A DNA stretch of 64,000 nt from positions 7,192,001 to 7,256,000 of the forward strand of contig NZ_CP108055.1 in assembly GCF_036174265.1 (NCBI RefSeq). Direction: 5' to 3'. The DNA comes from Streptomyces sp. NBC_00285 (GTDB taxonomy: Bacteria; Actinomycetota; Actinomycetes; Streptomycetales; Streptomycetaceae). The position numbers were made by a program, and so were the translations under genes. The notes beneath the pieces were generated by a model. That model was not told where the DNA came from. It searched no databases and was given only the letters and a program-made list of their open reading frames with translations. Shown here in pieces: positions 59,050 through 64,000 of this stretch (the first letter of the stretch is position 1; every line of letters begins with the position of its first letter).

Positions 59050-60543
59050 GTGGAAACCGGGGAAGTCCTCGACGGACGCTTCCGGATCGAGGAAGCGCTC
59101 GATCAGGGCGGCATGGGAAGCATCTGGACAGCGACGGAGACCGCCACCGGACGGCTGGTCGCGGTCAAGGCGCTGCGCCTCGACGCCTACACCCAGGGCC
59201 GGTTCAGCCCGGCCGAACGGACCCGACGCCGGGTGGAATTGATGAAGCGGTTCGAGCGCGAGGGGGTGATCCTCGAGGAACTGGATCATCCCGCCATCCC
59301 GCGCCTGCTGCACCGCGGCTACCACCACGAGGAGCCGTACCTCGTCATGGAGTACGTCGACGGGGTCAACCTGCGTGAACTCCTCGACCTGCGCCGTCCG
59401 TTCCCCTTCGGCGCGGCCGTCGCGATCGCCGTCCAGATCGCCGAGGCCCTCGGCCACGCCCATACGAACGGCGTGGTGCACCGGGACCTCAAGCCCGGCA
59501 ACGTGGTGATCGCCGCGGTGGACGGGGCGGTGAAGCTGCTCGACTTCGGCATCGCCCACCTGGCCGACCCCGACGCCACGCGCTACACCGCGCTGGGCGC
59601 CACTCCGGGCAGCGCCGGTTACATGGCGCCGGAGCAGCTCCGCGGCCAGCAGGACATCTCCGCCGCGGTGGACCTCTACGCGCTCGGCTCCGTGCTGTTC
59701 GAGCTGTTCACCGGCGAGAAGCCGTTCGAGGACAAGCCGGATCGGAACAAGGACACGCAGCACCTCGAAGACCTTCCTCCCCGGGTCCGCGGCATCAACA
59801 TCGGGATATCGGAGGACCTCGACGAGCTCGTTTGGGACCTGCTGGGGAAGACGCCCGCCGACCGCCCGGCCGGCATCGGCGAAGCCCTCGCCGTGCTGCG
59901 CGCACACCTTCCCGCGCCCGGCGACCCCGGCCCCGACCCCGAGCTGCACCCCGATCCCACGGCCCGTTACCGGCTGCGCGGGGGACCGATCGCCGAGGAC
60001 GCCGACCGAGTGCGCACGAGAAGTTCCCTGCGTGGCCGGAGCCGCCGCGCTTCTTGGCTGGGGCGGGGCGAGTTCGCCGACCGGATCGCCCTCGCCAGGG
60101 CCGAACTCGACTCCACAGGACCCGCTGCCGAGTGCGCGCAGCTCGCATCGGCGCTCGCTCGCGCCGTGTCCGCGTGGGGCCCCAGGGAACCCGCCGTTGT
60201 GGACGCGCAGTTGGTGTGCGCGGACGCGGCGCGCCTCGACGGCGACACAGAGTGGGCGAGGAGGCTGTACGGGGAGGTGGCGGTGGCGCTCGGAGACAGT
60301 GCGGATCCTCGCCTCGCATCACTGGTGCTGGAGGCCCGGATCGGCCTCGCGGAATGCAAGGTGCCCGAGGGCGATCTTCGGGGCGCACTCGGTGACTGGC
60401 ACGAGGCGGCCACGGAGACGCTGCGGCTCGCCTCTCCGCCTGCCCGCCTGGTCGCCCGTTGCCGTGAGGTAGCCCTCGAACTGGGCGAGCGGGGCTTCGG
60501 GCCCGAGGTCTCCTCCCTCGACGGCGGTCTGGCCGCGCTGTAG
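59050..60543 (+). CDS. Hanks-type Ser/Thr protein kinase with helical-repeat-like tail
   Basis: 497 residues from GTG 59050 (GGAGG six bases upstream). Kinase domain about 8-295: G-loop DQGGMGSIW, Lys40 in VAVKALR, HRDLKPGN with Asp146, DFG with Asp165, and YMAPEQL; all catalytic residues are present. No membrane helix follows, unlike PknB-type receptors. The C-terminal about 140 residues (AECAQLASALARAVSAWGPRE; ARRLYGEVAVALGDS) look like TPR-like repeats for protein binding. It is divergent from the PIWI-RE operon, with 91 bases between, and could regulate it or act in an abortive response; that is inference. Confidence 0.9.
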   Translation: METGEVLDGRFRIEEALDQGGMGSIWTATETATGRLVAVKALRLDAYTQGRFSPAERTRRRVELMKRFEREGVILEELDHPAIPRLLHRGYHHEEPYLVMEYVDGVNLRELLDLRRPFPFGAAVAIAVQIAEALGHAHTNGVVHRDLKPGNVVIAAVDGAVKLLDFGIAHLADPDATRYTALGATPGSAGYMAPEQLRGQQDISAAVDLYALGSVLFELFTGEKPFEDKPDRNKDTQHLEDLPPRVRGINIGISEDLDELVWDLLGKTPADRPAGIGEALAVLRAHLPAPGDPGPDPELHPDPTARYRLRGGPIAEDADRVRTRSSLRGRSRRASWLGRGEFADRIALARAELDSTGPAAECAQLASALARAVSAWGPREPAVVDAQLVCADAARLDGDTEWARRLYGEVAVALGDSADPRLASLVLEARIGLAECKVPEGDLRGALGDWHEAATETLRLASPPARLVARCREVALELGERGFGPEVSSLDGGLAAL

Positions 60544-60582
60544 GGGTGCCGGCAGCAACCAGCGGCCGACCGGGCACTTGGA

Positions 60583-62631
60583 TCAGACGCGCGGCAACTG
60601 GCCGTGGGACAGAAGATCACCGAGTGACCGGACGAGTTCGCCCCCCACCCGGCGGAGCCCCTGGAGCTCTCTTTCGAACGTCGTGATCCTGCGATAGATC
60701 TCGCCGTACCGCTGTTGCTCCTCCAGGGAGAACCGGGGCACCCGCAGCCGCCGTACATCGACACGGGACGTCGTGGACGCGTGCGTGCCCGCCCGGCGGG
60801 CATTGTCGGGAGCCCGTAGGCAGCCTGCCAGGAACCAGGGATCGAGGACCGAGGGGTCCACGCGCAGCGCACAGAGCTGCGGCCCGAGAACCGACGGTGC
60901 CTCGGTGTCCACATGGACGTCGAAATCGCGGGCCAGCATGGACACGACGACATCCTGTGAAGCCGTGACGGTCAGCGCGCCACTCTTCTCCCCATCCGTC
61001 ACCGCCCGTGCCGGAAGCCACAGCTCCGGGCCCCCGGGCAGGCGGAGACCGGTCAGCACCCGCGCGCCGTCCGCCGGGCGCGCACCCCGCTCCACCTCGG
61101 CTTCGGGCAGCGCCTGCCCGCCCCGGATCTCCAGCGCTCCGGCGCGCTCCAGGTCGGCGACTGTGATGAGCGGGGCGACGTCACCGGCCTCGACCGGCTC
61201 AAGTGCCGACAGAACACCAGCCGCATCGCGGAGCTCGCTCGCATGGGCGTCGAACCGGGCCCACGACCGCCGCAGTCCGATCAGGTCTGCGGCACGGCCG
61301 CGCGGAATGTGCCGGGCCGGAGTGAGGTCCACCTCTTCGTCCAGCAGGTCGATGACCGGAACCGTCACATTTCCGGGTCCGCCCGCCCCCTGAAGGGCCT
61401 TCACCACCTGCTCCGTGATCTGGACCCAGTCGACGCCCCCGGCACCCATGGCGCGAGGACCGTTCTGCCGGGCCGCGGTGTCCACCAAGGTGATCTCGGC
61501 CGGGGATGTCCCCGGCTCCTCACCGGTGCCGCCTGCCCGCAGGACCCACACATGAAGGCCGACCCCGTGCGGAGGCGCGGCGCCGGGCGGCAGGGCGATC
61601 ACGGTACGCAGTACACCTGCACGCAGCAGACCCGCCCGGATACGCCGGCCGGCCCGCCGCGCAGCGACCGCGGGCGGCAGCACCATCACCCCGACACCTC
61701 CCGGTGCCAGAGCGGCGGCGATGTGCTGGACCCAGGCGAGCTCCGACTCCGTGCGGGGCGGCTGACCGAAGGCCCAGCGGGTGTCCGTCGCGAGCTCTGC
61801 ATGCCCCCAGTCACGCTCGTTCGCGGGCGGGTTGCACAGGACCACATCGGCCCGTACATCCGCATGGGCATCGGCGCGCAGGGTGTCCGCGGCCGTGACT
61901 GTGATCTCCGGTGGAGCTGCCCCTGTGCAGCTGGCGACGGCCAGCTGTGCGCGCGTCAAGGACACGAGCACCGGGTCCTTGTCCTGCCCTCGCAGCTCGG
62001 CCAGTCCTGAGCCGCCTTCTGAGTCGCCCCATCGCCGTCCCGCCGACAGAAGCAGGGTCCCGGTGCCGCACGCGGGGTCGAGAACCGTGCGGACCGCGCC
62101 GGCGTGGACGACCGCAGCGATGTCCGTCACGAGTTCGGCGAGGGGCCCCGGAGTGACCGCGATCTGCCGTACGTGGGTGCGCAGCCACCGCTCCAGGAGG
62201 AACCCGAAGGTCTCCGCCGGGCCCTTCGTCCCGGCCAGCTCCAGCGTCCGTTCCAGAAGGCCGGACTGCCGCTCGTCGAGCACCCCCGCTGCGGCCGGAA
62301 GACCGTCGTCCGGCTTCCCGGGTTCCCCGCAGAGCCGCAGGCCGACCTGCGCGACGAGGAAACCCATCGCATCCCGGTCCCCCAGGGCCTCGTACTCCGG
62401 CCAGAGCCGCTCCAGAGGCTCCACAGCCGTCTTGATCTTGCCTTCCCTGTGCAGCCACGCCTCGATCTCGGCGAGCGAGAACACAGGGCTCGCGTCGGTG
62501 CCACCGATCGGTGCGGGGAAGGTCTCGTGACGTCGCCGCCAGTTGCTGACGGCGGCACGTCCCACGCCCGCGATCCGCGCGACCTCTGCGAGGGGCACGG
62601 AAACCGTGGGGGATTCTGCGGGCTCGGGCAT
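60583..62631 (-). CDS. N6-adenine DNA methyltransferase with N-terminal HTH and fused specificity-like half
   Basis: 682 residues from ATG 62631 (GGAG six bases upstream). N-terminal HTH about 12-36 (LAEVARIAGVGRAAVSNWRRR); helical region; then the HsdM-type methylase: motif I DPACGTGTLLL at 185-195, D-K-D at 217-219, and motif IV NPPA at 267-270, where the aromatic residue usual in NPP(Y/F/W) is Ala. The C-terminal about 200 residues (EAGDVAPLITVADLERAGALEI; RVDVRRLRVPRFSLEEQQRYG) resemble a type I specificity subunit half, so recognition may be built in. It lies next to the kinase and a DUF262 gene in the island. Confidence 0.85.
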   Translation of the reverse strand: MPEPAESPTVSVPLAEVARIAGVGRAAVSNWRRRHETFPAPIGGTDASPVFSLAEIEAWLHREGKIKTAVEPLERLWPEYEALGDRDAMGFLVAQVGLRLCGEPGKPDDGLPAAAGVLDERQSGLLERTLELAGTKGPAETFGFLLERWLRTHVRQIAVTPGPLAELVTDIAAVVHAGAVRTVLDPACGTGTLLLSAGRRWGDSEGGSGLAELRGQDKDPVLVSLTRAQLAVASCTGAAPPEITVTAADTLRADAHADVRADVVLCNPPANERDWGHAELATDTRWAFGQPPRTESELAWVQHIAAALAPGGVGVMVLPPAVAARRAGRRIRAGLLRAGVLRTVIALPPGAAPPHGVGLHVWVLRAGGTGEEPGTSPAEITLVDTAARQNGPRAMGAGGVDWVQITEQVVKALQGAGGPGNVTVPVIDLLDEEVDLTPARHIPRGRAADLIGLRRSWARFDAHASELRDAAGVLSALEPVEAGDVAPLITVADLERAGALEIRGGQALPEAEVERGARPADGARVLTGLRLPGGPELWLPARAVTDGEKSGALTVTASQDVVVSMLARDFDVHVDTEAPSVLGPQLCALRVDPSVLDPWFLAGCLRAPDNARRAGTHASTTSRVDVRRLRVPRFSLEEQQRYGEIYRRITTFERELQGLRRVGGELVRSLGDLLSHGQLPRV

Positions 62632-62836
62632 CGGACTCTCCGGGGTGGTACAGACCTGTTGTGCGTGAGGGTGCGGCGGCCTACGGTACCGGGCATGCAG
62701 CGCACACGGGCATGTGTCTCTTGACTCAGTTTATGAACGCATCGTCCAGAGTCGAGAACTTCCGGTTACTCCCATGCGCACCCCTGATCGTGGAAAATGG
62801 GCAGCCGGTCGGGGACACCCAGGGGGAGAGGCGCAC

Positions 62837-64000
62837 GTGCACGCTCAGGAGACCACGTTCAAAGAGCTCGTCCAGGGCGAGAAGCAGTACCAGGTGCCGC
62901 TCTACCAGCGCACCTACAGCTGGCAGCGTGAGCAGCTGCAGCAACTCTGGGACGACGTGCAGGAGTTGGTCGAGGAGCAGTTGGAAGAGCGGGCCCCCGC
63001 AGCGCACTTCCTCGGCTCCGTCGTGCTGGCACCGGGCCGGATCACCGCGGGCGGCATGCAGCGCTGGCTCGTCGTCGACGGCCAGCAGCGGCTCACCACC
63101 CTCATGCTCGCCTTCACTGCGCTGCGCGACCGCCACCGGGAACGTGGCGGCGCGGAACAGAAGGCCGACCGCATCCAGGACCTCGTGCTCGTCAACAAGT
63201 ACCGAAGCGGAGACGACCACTACCGGCTCCTGCCGACACAGGCGGACCGGGACGCCTTCACCGCCTGTGTCGAGAACTCACCCAAGGCGGGCGGCCCGGG
63301 CAACGTGGGCGCCGCCTACCGGTTCTTCCTCGCCGCGCTGACCGAGGGTGAGGAGAGCGGCGGTGAGGCGTGGACGGACGCGGTGGAGACCGTACTGAGC
63401 GGTCTGCTGTCGATCGTCGAGATCACCGCCGCTGAGGGCGACAACGTCTACCGGATCTTCGAGTCGATCAACAACACCGGTGTCGGACTCAGCCAGAGCG
63501 ACCTGCTGCGCAACTACCTCTTCATGTGTCTGCCGACCCGCGGCGAGTCGGTCTACCGCAACCGCTGGCTGCCCATGCAGGAACTGCTCGGCCCGGCCAG
63601 CCTCGAACTCCTGGTCTGGCTCGACCTGGTCGTGGCCGGCAACAGCCGGGCCAAACAGAGCGAGATCTACCGCGACCAGAAGAAGCGCCTGGAACCCCTG
63701 AGCACGGACGAAGCGGCACTCGAAGCCGAGATCGAGTCCCTCTCCCGGCGGGCCGAACGCCTGATGCGGATTCTGGAGCCCGAACGGGAACCTGATCCGG
63801 AGTTGCGCGAGGTGCTGGAAAGGCTGTCCCGCTGGGGCGGCCAGACCCACTACCCGCTGGCGCTTCAGCTGCTCGACCGGGTGGACGGTGGACAGGCCAC
63901 ACCCCATCAGGCCGCCCGCGCACTGGCGTACGCCGAGAGCTACATGGTGCGACGTCTCTTCGCGGGCTACTCCACCACGGGCAGCAACCGAGTCTTCATG
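62837..64000 (+). CDS. DUF262 / GmrSD-type restriction protein (runs off the window)
   Basis: From GTG 62837 (GGGGGAGAGG upstream) the frame is open to the end of the window, 388 codons, so the C-terminus is missing. DUF262 motifs: FKELVQGEKQYQVPLYQRTY near the start and RWLVVDGQQRLTTLMLAF with the DGQQR nucleotide-binding motif, then VYRIFESINNTGVGLSQSDL. GmrS-type domains hydrolyse NTPs and work with a GmrD nuclease (DUF1524), often fused at the C-terminus, to cut modified phage DNA. Divergent from the methyltransferase, consistent with a modification-dependent or modification-shielded system. Confidence 0.88.
   Translation, partial: MHAQETTFKELVQGEKQYQVPLYQRTYSWQREQLQQLWDDVQELVEEQLEERAPAAHFLGSVVLAPGRITAGGMQRWLVVDGQQRLTTLMLAFTALRDRHRERGGAEQKADRIQDLVLVNKYRSGDDHYRLLPTQADRDAFTACVENSPKAGGPGNVGAAYRFFLAALTEGEESGGEAWTDAVETVLSGLLSIVEITAAEGDNVYRIFESINNTGVGLSQSDLLRNYLFMCLPTRGESVYRNRWLPMQELLGPASLELLVWLDLVVAGNSRAKQSEIYRDQKKRLEPLSTDEAALEAEIESLSRRAERLMRILEPEREPDPELREVLERLSRWGGQTHYPLALQLLDRVDGGQATPHQAARALAYAESYMVRRLFAGYSTTGSNRVFM

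Overview
The window is chromosomal DNA of a Streptomyces or very close relative. Base composition is very GC-rich with GC-dominated third codon positions. The gene set is typical of the genus: a conservon (sensor kinase, roadblock protein, DUF742, GTPase), a fused 2-oxoglutarate decarboxylase, a Lon gene preceded by an HspR-type inverted repeat, a PadR/DUF4097 pair, and divergent Ku and LigD-type polymerase genes. The species was not identified.

Positions 1-43.3 kb look like ordinary Streptomyces core. In order they hold: a quinone oxidoreductase; a small HTH protein with a Clp N-domain protein; a PadR regulator with a DUF4097 protein; a secreted peptide; a DUF6104 protein; a MITE-like element; kgd (2-oxoglutarate decarboxylase/E1/E2); a two-component system; a decayed SAM-methyltransferase pseudogene; a rhomboid-like protein; a GNAT remnant and an intact GNAT protein; lon; a GH25 muramidase; a MarR regulator; a PP2C-like protein; a conservon ending in a StyA-like flavoprotein; an NlpC/P60 hydrolase; a TetR regulator; an AurF-like diiron protein; a PBP/SEDS pair; an orphan sensor kinase with a lipoprotein; a tyrosine phosphatase and a NERD protein; the NHEJ pair; a cyclophilin; and an acyltransferase. 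A short dispersed repeat (core GCGCGGGGAACTGCGCGA) recurs between genes and forms a degenerate array at 39.0-39.24 kb.

At 43.3-44.0 kb there is a VapBC-like toxin-antitoxin pair. At 44,556-44,603 there is an exact 3' half of a tRNA-Arg-like gene with no 5' half, followed on its own strand by a strong terminator hairpin. This is what the displaced end of a tRNA-integrated element looks like. By polarity, the element lies to the right, so 44.6-64 kb and beyond is probably a genomic island.

That island reads as a defence island. It holds an AAA ATPase with a nuclease-like tail and an uncharacterised 844-residue protein. A tightly coupled four-gene minus-strand operon follows: Cas4/RecB-like nuclease, small REase, DinG-like DEAD helicase, and a PIWI-RE-type Argonaute-like protein. 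Divergent from the operon is a Ser/Thr kinase with a helical-repeat-like tail. Then come a HTH/N6-methyltransferase with a fused specificity-like half, and a DUF262 (GmrSD-type) gene cut by the window end. The four-gene PIWI-RE cassette is the most interesting content. Three components match the computationally described PIWI-RE/DinG/REase module. The Cas4-like fourth gene, and possibly the kinase and the 844-residue protein, would be additions.
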